Positions 15,590-24,796 of a stretch of 64,000 bases of DNA are shown in pieces. The notes under the pieces were generated by a model, which saw nothing but the letters and a program-made list of their open reading frames with translations, made no database searches and had not been told where the DNA came from. The translations under genes and the position numbers were made by a program. The stretch is from CAG-390 sp964522215 (GTDB taxonomy: Bacteria > Bacillota > Clostridia > Oscillospirales > CAG-272): positions 10,546 to 74,545 of the forward strand of contig CAZFVR010000006.1 in assembly GCA_964522215.1 (NCBI GenBank), written 5' to 3'. Numbering within the stretch: position 1 is the first letter of the stretch; every line of letters begins with the position of its first letter.

Positions 15590-17074
15590 ATGAAAAAAAT
15601 GAAGATCAAGCACATTATAGCCATGATCAGCGCGATATTTATCCTGCTGACAGCCATGACAGGATGTGCCAACACACCCACAAACGATCCTGAGGATTCT
15701 ACCCCGGCTCCCGCCACTACAGATCCCAAGGAAGAGCCGGAAACCTTTGATCCGTTTGCGCATCTTGGCGACACCGACGAGTACCGCGACAGCGAATTTT
15801 GCATTCTTAACGGATGCACCGCATCCTGGTTCACCCGTAACTCGGTGATCTCCGATGATGTTGACGGCGAGCCGATAAGCTACGCCATTGCAAGGCGTAA
15901 CGCACGCGTACTTGAAAAGTACGGCGTAAAGCTTACCGAGATCTCCGATCCCGACTATCAAAACTCGGTAGACAAAGCTGTTTCCACCAACACACTTTAC
16001 TTTGACGTTGCCATGATCACCCTCATGCACGTCTACCCAATGGCACAGCGCCACCTGTTTTTTGACTACAACCAGATAGAGAGCGTTGATCTTACCCAGC
16101 CTTGGTGGGATCAAAACGCAGTTGAAGACCTCTCTGTCGCCGGCAAGCTTTATTTCTGCACGGGTTCCTTTGATATCACCCGCTTTGACAGCATTCGCTG
16201 CTTGGCATTTAACAAGGACCTGCTCAACACCCTGTCCCTTGAAAGTCCTTACGATCTTGTTGACAACGGCAAGTGGACCATTGATAAGTTCATCGAGCTT
16301 GCCAGCGCCGCAAAGGTAGACTACGGCAACGACAACAGATTCACAGATGAGGATACATACGGTCTGGCATCCTACGACGATGTTATAAGCGATATCTTTA
16401 TGGCAGGCTGCGGTATCAAATACCTTGACAAAAACGCAGATGACGAGATAGTTTACGATCTTAACATGGAGCTGGTCGATGATATTGCCGCCAAGGTGCG
16501 CAAGATCATGCACGAGCCCGGCTTTACCTTCAACACCCGTGACGACTTCCAAAAGAACTACTGCCGCGGCAAGGGCACGAGAATACTTGAGGATCTTTTG
16601 GTCGAGGGCAGAACTCTCTTCTACTCCGAGTGCCTTGCAAACACCCGCTACTTCCGCGAGTCCAGCATCAACTACGGTATAGTTCCCCCGCCCAAGTATG
16701 ATGAAACACAGCAGCGCTACTACTCCATCATGATCAACCCCTTTGTATATTGCATTCCCTCCTGCATCGCAGATGCAGAGCGCACGGGCTTTTTGATGGA
16801 TGCCTACATGGCCGCATCGCATGACACTGTTGTTCCCGCTTACTATGACATCACACTGGTAGGTAAGATCGCACGCGACCCCGAGACGGTAAGAATGCTT
16901 GGTATCGTTTTTGATAGCCTTTCTTATAACATCCACATCTCCAGCGTTACGGTGCGTTCCTCCATCCTTACCTCTATTAAGAATGATGTTGCAAGCGTTT
17001 CCACAGCGCTTAAGCGTTATAAAAACATCATCCCCAACAACCTGAAAAAGGTCAACGACGATATAAAGGGCTAA
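15590..17074 (+). CDS. Extracellular solute-binding lipoprotein (ABC family, orphan) 1
   Basis: A 494-residue lipoprotein with a signal peptide and LTAMTGC lipobox, then a Thr/Pro/Glu linker. The body resembles family-1 extracellular solute-binding proteins (LTQPWWDQNAVEDLSVAGK, FNKDLL, GKWTIDKFIELA), which normally deliver sugars or oligosaccharides to ABC importers. No permease or ATPase gene lies nearby, so it may work with a distant transporter or act as a surface sensor. It is paralogous to the convergent gene at 17209-18717 (same LxQPWW/W-x-Q-G-F region and overall length). It has its own promoter and a terminator at 17094-17132. Confidence 0.78.
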   Translation: MKKMKIKHIIAMISAIFILLTAMTGCANTPTNDPEDSTPAPATTDPKEEPETFDPFAHLGDTDEYRDSEFCILNGCTASWFTRNSVISDDVDGEPISYAIARRNARVLEKYGVKLTEISDPDYQNSVDKAVSTNTLYFDVAMITLMHVYPMAQRHLFFDYNQIESVDLTQPWWDQNAVEDLSVAGKLYFCTGSFDITRFDSIRCLAFNKDLLNTLSLESPYDLVDNGKWTIDKFIELASAAKVDYGNDNRFTDEDTYGLASYDDVISDIFMAGCGIKYLDKNADDEIVYDLNMELVDDIAAKVRKIMHEPGFTFNTRDDFQKNYCRGKGTRILEDLLVEGRTLFYSECLANTRYFRESSINYGIVPPPKYDETQQRYYSIMINPFVYCIPSCIADAERTGFLMDAYMAASHDTVVPAYYDITLVGKIARDPETVRMLGIVFDSLSYNIHISSVTVRSSILTSIKNDVASVSTALKRYKNIIPNNLKKVNDDIKG

Positions 17075-17093
17075 GCCTATATTAAAATAATAA

Positions 17094-17132
17094 CGTCCTC
17101 CGCCTGACAGCCGTGCTGTTAGGCGGAGGACG
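17094..17132 (+). terminator. Terminator of solute-binding protein gene 1
   Basis: An 18-bp stem (17094-17111 with 17115-17132, one G-U pair), then TTTT. Confidence 0.85.
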
Positions 17133-17146
17133 CTTTTAAAGAAGAC

Positions 17147-17181
17147 CCACGGTATGCTGCCAAAGGAGCGGCATACCGTGG
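17147..17181 (-). terminator. Hairpin, probable terminator of solute-binding protein gene 2
   Basis: A 14-bp stem (17147-17160 with 17168-17181, one G-U pair) with a 7-nt loop. On the minus strand a weak T-rich run follows. Confidence 0.65.
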
Positions 17182-17208
17182 TCGTTTATGTAATCTAAGC
17201 TTAAAAGC

Positions 17209-18717
17209 TTATCCTGCCTGCTTTTCCTGAAGCTTGCGGATATTACTCTGAAGCTTTTCAAGCGAGTCAGTCACAGGCCTTGCCATGGACTTAAACTTGG
17301 AGGCTGTGCTGTCTATCTGACTGGTAACGATGTTTCTGGGGGTCTGGTGAACACTGTTCAGGCTCTTGGTGTAGATAACGCCGGCATCGATATAAACGCC
17401 ATCGTAGATCTTATCAAGCATATCCCAAGATGCGCTGTCCTGCATGTATTTGGACTTAAGAGCAACGTTGTAGTACACGGGAACAACGATCTGAGAGCTC
17501 GACCACGCCATATACTCAAGCACCGCGCCAAGCATTTCGGCACGCGCATCATCAACAGGTGTGCAGATGCCGAATGCGGTGAACTGGTCGTGCAGGAAGG
17601 TGTAGTAATCGGTCTGGTTCTCGTCAAGCTTGGGCATGGGGATAACACCGTACTTGCTGGTCATATTGCGCAGATACTCACCCTCGGATGCGCAAAGACG
17701 AAGGGTAGCGGTGAGTGCCATATCGCTTGCAAAGTACTTTGAGATAGCATCGTGACGGGCTGTATCTCCGCCGGAATCGATGACATAGGAGTTTGCATCA
17801 TAGAACAGAGATGTTACCTTGCGCAATGTGGTTGCAAGTCTGTCAACATCAACAGAGTATACATACCAGTTATCGGAATCCTTTGTAAGGATGGGGTTCT
17901 TACAGCTGGACCAATAGGGATCGATATATGAGAGCGTGGCTGTGATAAGTCCCACAGTATCGCCATCGTTTACGGCGTTATTTCCATCACTATCGCTGTA
18001 GTAATCCTTACCAAGGCGGATCTGATAATCAAGTGTCCACTGACCATCGTTTACAACATCAAAGAGCGACTTCTCTTTGTAGGTCTCAAGCAGGTCACGG
18101 TTAAAGAAGGTGACGAACATGAGCCTGTAGAGCGCCAAGGATGCCGCACCGGTGCACATATACTGCGAGTTGCCGATGGATGCCGCATCGTTAAAGCCCT
18201 GTGACCAATAGGGCTGCGAAAGGTCAAGGTACTCAAGATCGGTCAGATTGCGGAGTATGCCCTCGGCGGTATACATGATGGTTGAATAGCAGCTGTTGGC
18301 GATGATATCATAGCGGTGCTCGCTGGTAGAAACAGCGGCCTTGAGTGCATCGGTTACAGCATACTGGTTGCCTGTTATCTTTTCGCTTACTATCTTTATG
18401 CCAAGTCTTTCCTCCATGGAACTGTTGCGGCGGGAGATGGCAGAATGCAGCATATCGCCGTCATCCTCATCCACGCTTATCTCGTCCTTAACATAGTCAA
18501 AATCACGATTGACAATGACCACACTCTCGCCGGGATAGGAAAGATCCTGCGGGAGACCGTCTGTTACAGGTGCCTCGGTGCTCTCGGCTGACCCGCCAAG
18601 CGTTGTGTCGGCTGCAGGTGGAGTGGTGGTATCATCACCATTGCCTCTTTGCGCACACGCGGAAAGTGAGAGGAGGAGCATCAAAAGCGCACATACTAAA
18701 CTGATAATTCTCTTCAT
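17209..18717 (-). CDS. Extracellular solute-binding lipoprotein (ABC family, orphan) 2
   Basis: A 502-residue lipoprotein with signal peptide and LLSLSAC lipobox, an Asp/Thr/Pro linker, then a solute-binding-like body (LSQPYWSQGFNDAASIG, FFNRDLLETYKE, GQWTLDYQIRLG). It is a diverged paralogue of the protein encoded at 15590-17074; the two genes converge. No transporter membrane genes are nearby. A sugar-binding role is expected from the family but the ligand is unknown. It has its own extended -10 promoter and an 8-bp hairpin just before the start codon (18728-18746) that could affect translation. Confidence 0.78.
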   Translation of the reverse strand: MKRIISLVCALLMLLLSLSACAQRGNGDDTTTPPAADTTLGGSAESTEAPVTDGLPQDLSYPGESVVIVNRDFDYVKDEISVDEDDGDMLHSAISRRNSSMEERLGIKIVSEKITGNQYAVTDALKAAVSTSEHRYDIIANSCYSTIMYTAEGILRNLTDLEYLDLSQPYWSQGFNDAASIGNSQYMCTGAASLALYRLMFVTFFNRDLLETYKEKSLFDVVNDGQWTLDYQIRLGKDYYSDSDGNNAVNDGDTVGLITATLSYIDPYWSSCKNPILTKDSDNWYVYSVDVDRLATTLRKVTSLFYDANSYVIDSGGDTARHDAISKYFASDMALTATLRLCASEGEYLRNMTSKYGVIPMPKLDENQTDYYTFLHDQFTAFGICTPVDDARAEMLGAVLEYMAWSSSQIVVPVYYNVALKSKYMQDSASWDMLDKIYDGVYIDAGVIYTKSLNSVHQTPRNIVTSQIDSTASKFKSMARPVTDSLEKLQSNIRKLQEKQAG

Positions 18718-18766
18718 TTTTTGTATTAACTTTGTTTTACAAAGTTCCTTTCTGTGTGATGTTTAT

Positions 18767-18795
18767 ATTATATCATACTTCAACCGAAAAAGCAA
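18767..18795 (-). promoter_or_regulatory. Promoter of solute-binding protein gene 2
   Basis: Minus strand TTGCTT (18795-18790), 17-bp spacer, TATAAT (18772-18767) with a TG extended -10. Confidence 0.75.
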
Positions 18796-18879
18796 TAGCA
18801 AAAAGCAACCTTGCGTGTGAGTAAATAAAAGTTTACATGCCGCAGCGCGGCGGCAGCAAAAAAGTTTTACCAAGCACAA

Positions 18880-18914
18880 AAAAAGGATGCCGCCGCAGGG
18901 CGTGCATCCTTTTT
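18880..18914 (-). terminator. Terminator downstream of the nusA-infB-NUDIX operon
   Basis: AAAAAGGATGC (18880-18890) pairs with GCATCCTTTTT (18904-18914); the A-run becomes the U-run for minus-strand transcripts, and the plus strand also ends in T's. Confidence 0.8.
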
Positions 18915-18951
18915 GATCTTTTCAACTTTAGATCTTTTGATCCTTCGCTTT

Positions 18952-19374
18952 TTATTTTGTTCCCGCAAGCTCGGGCGTATTCAGCGCGGCGCGCAGGACG
19001 ATGCGATCGTTTTCATGCACCAAGCAACGCTCGGCACGGTCAAGGCGTACCCACTCAACGTCGGCTATCTCTCCCTCACGGGCGGAGACGGTCTCGCAAT
19101 CGGTAAACGCCAAAAAGTACACGACCTCTTTATCCACCCCTGGGGCGGGACGGTAATTTACCGTTTTGCGGAAAGCGGAGGTTATCTTGATCCTGACCGA
19201 GGTCTCCTCAAAGACCTCGCGCTCGGCGGTCATCAGCTCGGTCTCCCCCACCTCAACGTGACCCTTGGGAAAGGAACGATTGCCGCCGTGCCGCTGACGG
19301 ATCATTAAGATATAGCGTTTTCCATCCTTGGCGCGGCGCACCACAAGTGCGCCGCATGATTTCTCATGGATCAT
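18952..19374 (-). CDS. NUDIX hydrolase (Ap4A-hydrolase-like)
   Basis: A 140-residue NUDIX enzyme with a complete box GHVEVGETELMTAEREVFEETSV near residues 38-60. Such enzymes hydrolyse nucleoside diphosphates linked to another moiety. The small size and the FPKGHVE segment resemble bis(5'-nucleosyl)-tetraphosphatases. It starts one base after the infB stop codon, so it is translationally coupled to the translation-factor operon, in the place where rbfA and truB usually follow infB in Firmicutes. The substrate cannot be told from sequence. Confidence 0.85.
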   Translation of the reverse strand: MIHEKSCGALVVRRAKDGKRYILMIRQRHGGNRSFPKGHVEVGETELMTAEREVFEETSVRIKITSAFRKTVNYRPAPGVDKEVVYFLAFTDCETVSAREGEIADVEWVRLDRAERCLVHENDRIVLRAALNTPELAGTK

Positions 19375-19375
19375 A

Positions 19376-22138
19376 TCACTCAGGTCTGACCTCTTCCATC
19401 ACGAACGCCTCAAGAACGTCACCCGGCTTAAGATCGTTAAACTTTTCAAGTCCAACACCGCACTCGTAGCCCTGTGCTACCTCGCGCACGTCATCCTTAA
19501 AGCGGCGCAGAGATGCGATCTTATCCTCAAACACCACAACACCGTCACGCACAACGCGTATCTGCGCCGAGCGGGTGATCTTGCCGTCCTGGATATAAGA
19601 GCCTGCGATAAAGCCGACATTCGGCACGTGAATGACCTGTCTGACCTCGGCATGACCCAGCAGATTCTCGCGGAACTTGGGGGCAAGCATACCCTTCATG
19701 GCCGCGGTGATCTCGTCTATGCAATCGTAAATTACGCGGTAGGTGCGAACATCAACGCCCTGGCGCTCGGCGGAGTCGATAGCCGATTTATCCGGGCGCA
19801 CGTTAAAGCCTACGATGATGGCGTTGGAGGCGGCGGCGAACATAACGTCGCCCTCGGTGATGCCGCCCGCGGCGGAGTGGATAACGCGTACCTTGACCTC
19901 GTCGTTGGAGATCTTCTCCAGCGACTGCTTAACGGCCTCGGCAGATCCGCCAACGTCTGCCTTAACGATGATGTTGAGCTCCTTAACGCCCTCGGATATC
20001 TGCGCAAAGAGATCGTTAAGATTTGCGCGGCTGTTGGCCTTAAAGGTATCCTCCTTGGCCTTGGCGCGGCGGCGCTCGGCCAGCTCGCGAGCCATTCTTT
20101 CATTCTCAACGGCGTTGAACTCGTCACCGGCGGCGGGAAGATCGGCAAGACCGATTATCTCAACAGGCATTGAGGGGGTAGCGGCCTTAACGGTGCGACC
20201 TGCGTAGTCTGTCATGGCTCTTACACGACCGACCGATGTGCCGGCAATAACTATATCGCCGTTGTGGAGAGTACCGTTTTGTACCAAAACGGTCGCCACG
20301 GGACCACGTCCCTTATCAAGCTTGGATTCGATTATAATACCCTTTGCGCGGCGGTTGGGGTTGGCTTTGTATTCCTTGACCTCGGCAATGAGGAGGATAT
20401 CCTCAAGCAGGTCATCAATACCCTGCCGCTTAAGTGCAGAGACCGGAACGCACATAACATCGCCGCCCCACTCCTCGGGAACGAGCTCGTATTTTGTAAG
20501 CTCCTGCTTTACCGCATCCGGGTTGGCACTGGGCTTATCCATCTTGTTGATGGCAACTATTATATCAACGCCCGCGGCCTTTGCATGGTTGATGGCCTCA
20601 ACGGTCTGCGGCATGATACCGTCATCCGCCGCCACAACAAGTATGGCAATATCGGTAGCCATAGCTCCGCGTGCGCGCATTGCGGTAAACGCCTCGTGTC
20701 CGGGGGTATCAAGGAAGGTTATATCCTTACCGCCTATGCGAACACGATAAGCACCTATATGCTGCGTAATGCCGCCCGCCTCACCGGCAGTGACATGTGT
20801 GTTCCTGATAGCATCGAGCAGTGAGGTCTTGCCGTGGTCAACGTGACCCATAACGCAAACGACGGGTGCACGCTCACAAAGATCCTCATCGCGATCCTCA
20901 CTCTCATCAAAAAGGCGATCCTCGATGGATGTTACTATCTCGCGTGTGACCTCCGCACCCAGCTCCTCAGCCACCAGTGCGGCGGTATCATAGTCTACCA
21001 CCTGGTTGACGGTCGCCATAACTCCCATCATCATAAGGCGCTTGATGACCTCTGCAGCTGTTGCCTTAAGGCGCTGTGCAAGTTCGCCAACGGTTATCTC
21101 ATCCGGGATGGTTGCACGTACCGGCTGTTTTTTGATAGGCTGTGCAGCGGGTGCCGGTGCGCCGCGCCTGTTATCGCGGCGGCGATCACGGTCGCGCCCC
21201 GACTGCTGTTGACGTCCCGCGCCCTGCGCTCCGCCCTTGCCGCCGGCTGTGCGGCCGGCCTGCTGCTGCGGCTGCTGCGGTGCACTGCCGGAACGCTGTG
21301 CGCGCTGTCCCTGCTGTGTGCGGGGACGACCCTGTCCCGCCTCGCCGGACTGCACCTGCTTTTTGACCTTTTGCGAGCCGCCCTTTATATCCTTTACGGT
21401 ATCCGGAACGAAATTGTCGAGTCTGTCATCATATTTTGAAAGGTCAACGGCATCTCCGCTCGTTCCTCTGGTATCCACAACGCGGGTGCCGGCGTTTTTG
21501 TTTACCGTCACCGTCTCTTTGTTGCCGTCCGATGCCGCCGAGCCGATAGCAAGCCCCGACTGTTTTTGTGCGCGGCTCTTTTGCTCCTGCGGGCGATCGT
21601 TCTTTTTTTGCTGGCTCTGCTGTGCGTTTGCCTGCCCGGCCTTTTTAAGACGATCCTCAAATCTCTCGCCTGCCGTGCGAGCCGGGCTCTGCTGCGCAGG
21701 CTTGGCAGGCTGAGCGGGCTGCGACGGCTTTGCGGGCTTTGGCTCCGCTTTTGCCTCTGCTTTGTTATCGGGCTTGGCATCATTCTTTGTCTTTGCTTTG
21801 GCCTCTGCCTTTGCTTCGCTTTCGGCCTCAGGCTTGGCGGCAGCTGTCGCCTCCCCGACCTTTGCCCCCTCTCCCGCAGGCTTTTGAGCCTCCTCCGCTT
21901 TTTTGGCCTCTGCGGATCTCGGTGAGGGAATATATGTCACGCCGTCAATGTAATCCTCTATATTATCTATTTGATTTTCGCGGGTCAGCTTTTCCAAAAA
22001 CAGATCAAGCTCAAAGGGTTCAAGCGCCTTTTGAGTTTTGACCTCTATTCCCGCCTCCGCAAACAGATCGGTCACTTCCTTTGTCTTAAGACCAAGATCC
22101 TTTGCCAGTTGATTTACCTTTACCTGTGCTGTTGCCAT
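19376..22138 (-). CDS. infB: Translation initiation factor IF-2
   Basis: A 920-residue IF-2. An N-terminal IF2-N helix (VNQLAKDLGLKTKEVTDLF) is followed by a long Ala/Lys/Pro/Gln-rich linker (about 75-340), a second IF2-N domain (EITVGELAQRLKATAAEVIKRLM), the GTPase domain with GHVDHGKTSLLD near residue 430 and DTPGHEAF, NKMD, and the C-terminal tRNA-binding domains. It recruits fMet-tRNA to the 30S subunit and promotes subunit joining. It sits in the classic operon after ylxQ (29 bases). The linker is of low complexity and is expected to be disordered. Confidence 0.97.
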   Translation of the reverse strand: MATAQVKVNQLAKDLGLKTKEVTDLFAEAGIEVKTQKALEPFELDLFLEKLTRENQIDNIEDYIDGVTYIPSPRSAEAKKAEEAQKPAGEGAKVGEATAAAKPEAESEAKAEAKAKTKNDAKPDNKAEAKAEPKPAKPSQPAQPAKPAQQSPARTAGERFEDRLKKAGQANAQQSQQKKNDRPQEQKSRAQKQSGLAIGSAASDGNKETVTVNKNAGTRVVDTRGTSGDAVDLSKYDDRLDNFVPDTVKDIKGGSQKVKKQVQSGEAGQGRPRTQQGQRAQRSGSAPQQPQQQAGRTAGGKGGAQGAGRQQQSGRDRDRRRDNRRGAPAPAAQPIKKQPVRATIPDEITVGELAQRLKATAAEVIKRLMMMGVMATVNQVVDYDTAALVAEELGAEVTREIVTSIEDRLFDESEDRDEDLCERAPVVCVMGHVDHGKTSLLDAIRNTHVTAGEAGGITQHIGAYRVRIGGKDITFLDTPGHEAFTAMRARGAMATDIAILVVAADDGIMPQTVEAINHAKAAGVDIIVAINKMDKPSANPDAVKQELTKYELVPEEWGGDVMCVPVSALKRQGIDDLLEDILLIAEVKEYKANPNRRAKGIIIESKLDKGRGPVATVLVQNGTLHNGDIVIAGTSVGRVRAMTDYAGRTVKAATPSMPVEIIGLADLPAAGDEFNAVENERMARELAERRRAKAKEDTFKANSRANLNDLFAQISEGVKELNIIVKADVGGSAEAVKQSLEKISNDEVKVRVIHSAAGGITEGDVMFAAASNAIIVGFNVRPDKSAIDSAERQGVDVRTYRVIYDCIDEITAAMKGMLAPKFRENLLGHAEVRQVIHVPNVGFIAGSYIQDGKITRSAQIRVVRDGVVVFEDKIASLRRFKDDVREVAQGYECGVGLEKFNDLKPGDVLEAFVMEEVRPE

Positions 22139-22167
22139 ATTCCATCATCCTCCTTGGGTTGGGGTTT

Positions 22168-22599
22168 TCAGATACCGAGCGGGTGTACCGCTTTTTCTAT
22201 CATTTTGACCATCGATGCGTCGGTGATAGCCACCGCCGCCGTTATGCCGCCTCTGCCTACCGCAGCTGCAAGCTCCTCTCCCGTACACGGGAGCACCACA
22301 AGCCTGACACCGTAGTATGCGCACCTGTCACGCAGGCGCTTTGCCGTATTTTGCGAAGCATCGCCGACGGATATCACCAGCTTTGCCACACCGGACTTAA
22401 GCGCATCACACACAAGCTCGGTACCAAGCACCACCTTGCGTGCGCGAACGCACAGCCCTATATTTCCAAGACATCGTGCCACTATTCCCTTTTCGACCTC
22501 GGGCGTGAGCGACGCGACCTCGTTTACAGCTTTAGATTTATTTGATCCGATCTTTTCGGCCTTTTTTTGCATACTCTGCTCTTTAGTATCCTTTTCCAT
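22168..22599 (-). CDS. ylxQ: L7Ae-family RNA-binding protein (YlxQ)
   Basis: A 143-residue protein of the ribosomal L7Ae/L30e family; GLCVRARKVVLGTELVCDAL and AKLVISVGDASQNTAKRL are the conserved core. A ~38-residue charged N-terminal extension precedes the domain. It is expected to bind kink-turn-like RNA. Its place between ylxR and infB is conserved across Firmicutes and identifies it as YlxQ. Confidence 0.88.
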   Translation of the reverse strand: MEKDTKEQSMQKKAEKIGSNKSKAVNEVASLTPEVEKGIVARCLGNIGLCVRARKVVLGTELVCDALKSGVAKLVISVGDASQNTAKRLRDRCAYYGVRLVVLPCTGEELAAAVGRGGITAAVAITDASMVKMIEKAVHPLGI

Positions 22600-22637
22600 T
22601 CTTCGCTTTTTAAGACCTCACTGCCGCAGCCGCGACA

Positions 22638-22943
22638 TCACTTGTCCAAGCCAAGCTCGGCAGCAAGTGCCTCCCAGACCTCGGCGGGTATATCGATGCC
22701 AAGGTTCGATTCGGCGCGGCGGTTTTTGCGCACCCTTGCCAGGCACGCGGCATTGGGGCAGATATACGCTCCCCTGCCCGACTTTTTGCCGGTCTTATCT
22801 ATAGATACCGTGCCGTCCGGCGCGCGGACTATCCTGCACAGCTCACCCTTTGGCCTGTGCTCACCGCAGCCGAGACATTGGCGCTCCGGTATCTTTTTTG
22901 TCTTTTTTGTTTGATTTTGCGCCTGTGCGCCGTCAGATCTCAT
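22638..22943 (-). CDS. ylxR: YlxR/RnpM family RNA-binding protein (DUF448)
   Basis: A 101-residue protein with the YlxR signature: RQCLGCGEHRPKGELCRIVR, GRGAYICPNAACL and a C-terminal helix. Family members bind RNA; the Bacillus homologue has been reported to modulate RNase P. It lies between nusA and ylxQ in the standard nusA operon order. The N-terminal 18 residues are charged and poorly conserved; the ATG at 22943 is the only good start. Confidence 0.9.
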   Translation of the reverse strand: MRSDGAQAQNQTKKTKKIPERQCLGCGEHRPKGELCRIVRAPDGTVSIDKTGKKSGRGAYICPNAACLARVRKNRRAESNLGIDIPAEVWEALAAELGLDK

Positions 22944-22973
22944 GATCCATCAACCCTCAAGCCACAAAGACCG

Positions 22974-23999
22974 TCATTCGGTCTTAATATCTATCTTGCA
23001 GCCGGTAAGACGGGCAGCAAGTCTTGCGTTCTGTCCCTCACGGCCGATAGCAAGCGAGAGCTGCTCCGGCTTTACGACAACGTGAGCCGAGCGCTCGGCC
23101 GTCATCTCAACAGATTCAACTGCGGCGGGAGCAAGCGCGGCGGAGATATACTCCTCCGGCTTTTCGCTGTAATGGATAACATCTATCTTCTCGCCGCCAA
23201 GCTCGGCACACACACTGTTTATACGCATACCGTGGTTACCGATGCACGCGCCGACGGGATCGACCTCCTCGTCACGCGACATGACGGCAAGCTTTGTACG
23301 AGAGCCGGCCTCACGTGCGATGCCCTTGATTATTACGGTGCCGTCAGTGATCTCGGGCACCTCAAGCTCGAACATGCGACATACAAAGCCGGGATGCACG
23401 CGGGAAAGAGTTACAAGCGGTCCGCGAGACTCGCGATTGACCTCAAGCACATAGACCTTTATCTTTTGGCCTATCGTAAACTGCTCACCGGGGATCTGCT
23501 CGCCAACGGTCAGCACCGCACGGCCGGTTCCGGTATCTATAAGTACGTTACCGCTCTCATGGTCGATCTTCTCTACCGTGGCGGTTATTATCTCCTCGCG
23601 CTTCTTTTCGTAGGCCTCCTGCGCTATCTTGCGCTCGGCCTCACGCACGCCCTGAATGATGACAGACTTTGCAGCCCCCGCAGAAAGACGGCGGAAGTTT
23701 TTGGTCTTAACTTCAAACTCAAGCACCTTACCAACGGTGGCGCGCTTGTTTATCTGGCGTGCCTCCTCAAGAGAGAGCTGTGTTTCGGGATCCTCGACCT
23801 CCGCCACGACCTCCTTTTGCTGGTACACCTTAACGTCCTTTTTGGCCTCGTCTATAAGAATGCGAACATTTGTGTTGTTGCCGTACTCCTTTTTGTAAGC
23901 CGCAACCAAAGCCGCCTCTATCTTTTCAAGCATATACTCCTTGGGTATGCCCTTTTCCTTTTCAAGCAGGTCAAGGGCGGTGAAAAATTCTGTATTCAT
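22974..23999 (-). CDS. nusA: Transcription termination/antitermination factor NusA
   Basis: A 341-residue NusA. The N-terminal RNAP-binding domain (MNTEFFTALDLLEKEKGI), S1 domain (ATVEKIDHESGNVLIDTG), KH1 (GTVIIKGIAREAGSRTKLAV) and KH2 (LSLAIGREGQNARLAARL) are in order. It lacks the C-terminal acidic repeats of proteobacteria, as is usual in Firmicutes. The ATG at 23999 with AAAGGAAAG upstream was chosen; the frame continues upstream to 24065 but that extension is not NusA-like. It controls pausing and termination and is operonic with rimP upstream and ylxR downstream. Confidence 0.96.
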   Translation of the reverse strand: MNTEFFTALDLLEKEKGIPKEYMLEKIEAALVAAYKKEYGNNTNVRILIDEAKKDVKVYQQKEVVAEVEDPETQLSLEEARQINKRATVGKVLEFEVKTKNFRRLSAGAAKSVIIQGVREAERKIAQEAYEKKREEIITATVEKIDHESGNVLIDTGTGRAVLTVGEQIPGEQFTIGQKIKVYVLEVNRESRGPLVTLSRVHPGFVCRMFELEVPEITDGTVIIKGIAREAGSRTKLAVMSRDEEVDPVGACIGNHGMRINSVCAELGGEKIDVIHYSEKPEEYISAALAPAAVESVEMTAERSAHVVVKPEQLSLAIGREGQNARLAARLTGCKIDIKTE

Positions 24000-24146
24000 T
24001 TGAGCTTTCCTTTCTCTGCTCGGCCAATGCCGAAGCACTTGCTTTCTTGCATTACTGCATTTCATCGAGCTTATTGAGCTTGATAGAATTTATTTGGTTT
24101 AAACGAAATAATTACCGTATCGTTCAGTCTTGGTCCTCGGCGACCG

Positions 24147-24629
24147 TCAATCGCCGAAGGCGTAGACCACATGCATTTTTGATATCGCCTCTGCGGGGAG
24201 CGTGATGGGCTCTGCATCCTCGCCCTCGCGTAGCATCACGCCGTCGGCATCATCCAGCCCCAAGAGAGTTCCGCTGAATACGCGGCGGGAATCGATGGGG
24301 GCAAACAGGCGCACCTCTACCCTCTGTCCCACACACGCGGGGACATGCCTCAAAAGTGTCAGCTCGCGCTCGATCCCGGGGGAGGACACCTCAAGATAGT
24401 AGGATTCATCGATCGGATCCGCCTCGTCAAGCACGGGATCGACCGCGCGGTGTACGCGCTCGCAATCCTCAATGCCAACGCCGCCCTCCGCATCTATGGT
24501 TATGCGAAGCACGCGACGTGCGCCCTCCTTGACGAACTCAACATCCCATACATCGCACCCTGCCTCACGCACTGTCGGCAAAAGCAGGTCATATACTCGC
24601 CCGGCTACGCCGCCAAGCTCTTTTTTCAT
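24147..24629 (-). CDS. rimP: Ribosome maturation factor RimP
   Basis: A 160-residue RimP: GCDVWDVEFVKEGARRVLRI, VGIEDCERVHRAVDPVLDE and YYLEVSSPGIERELTLL are hallmarks. It helps 30S subunit assembly. The ATG at 24629 has AAGGAG nine bases upstream; a longer frame to 24686 was rejected. It is the first gene of the nusA operon and is preceded by a promoter at 24796-24768 and a ~130-nt leader. Confidence 0.94.
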   Translation of the reverse strand: MKKELGGVAGRVYDLLLPTVREAGCDVWDVEFVKEGARRVLRITIDAEGGVGIEDCERVHRAVDPVLDEADPIDESYYLEVSSPGIERELTLLRHVPACVGQRVEVRLFAPIDSRRVFSGTLLGLDDADGVMLREGEDAEPITLPAEAISKMHVVYAFGD

Positions 24630-24717
24630 AACTCTACTCCTTGTGATCCGCCACACGCGGGCAAAATTGCCGCCCGCCGTCGGCACGGATCTTTATTTTT
24701 TGCTGATTCATTAAATA

Positions 24718-24739
24718 AGAGTGGACGCAAGCCCACTCT
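24718..24739 (-). promoter_or_regulatory. Small hairpin in the rimP-nusA operon leader
   Basis: AGAGTGG (24718-24724) and CCACTCT (24733-24739) form a 7-bp stem in the 5' leader. It could be an attenuation or stabilising element; no T-run follows on the minus strand. Confidence 0.35.
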
Positions 24740-24767
24740 CCATTACATCATAATATACTCTACTTTA

Positions 24768-24796
24768 ATTATACCACACTTTTCTGCGATATGCAA
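24768..24796 (-). promoter_or_regulatory. Promoter of the rimP-nusA-infB operon
   Basis: Minus strand TTGCAT (24796-24791), 17-bp spacer, TATAAT (24773-24768). The divergent gap 24630-24967 contains this promoter, the hairpin and an A/T-rich stretch; no small gene is seen. Confidence 0.8.

Noticed and set aside
15587..16936. 449-codon open frame on the minus strand opposite the solute-binding protein gene
   Set aside because: It lies antisense to a gene with signal peptide, promoter and ribosome site. Its predicted protein has no recognisable domain. GC-rich codon use often leaves the opposite strand open.
22857..24077. 406-codon plus-strand open frame opposite nusA
   Set aside because: It covers the highly conserved nusA on the other strand and has no ribosome site or domain.
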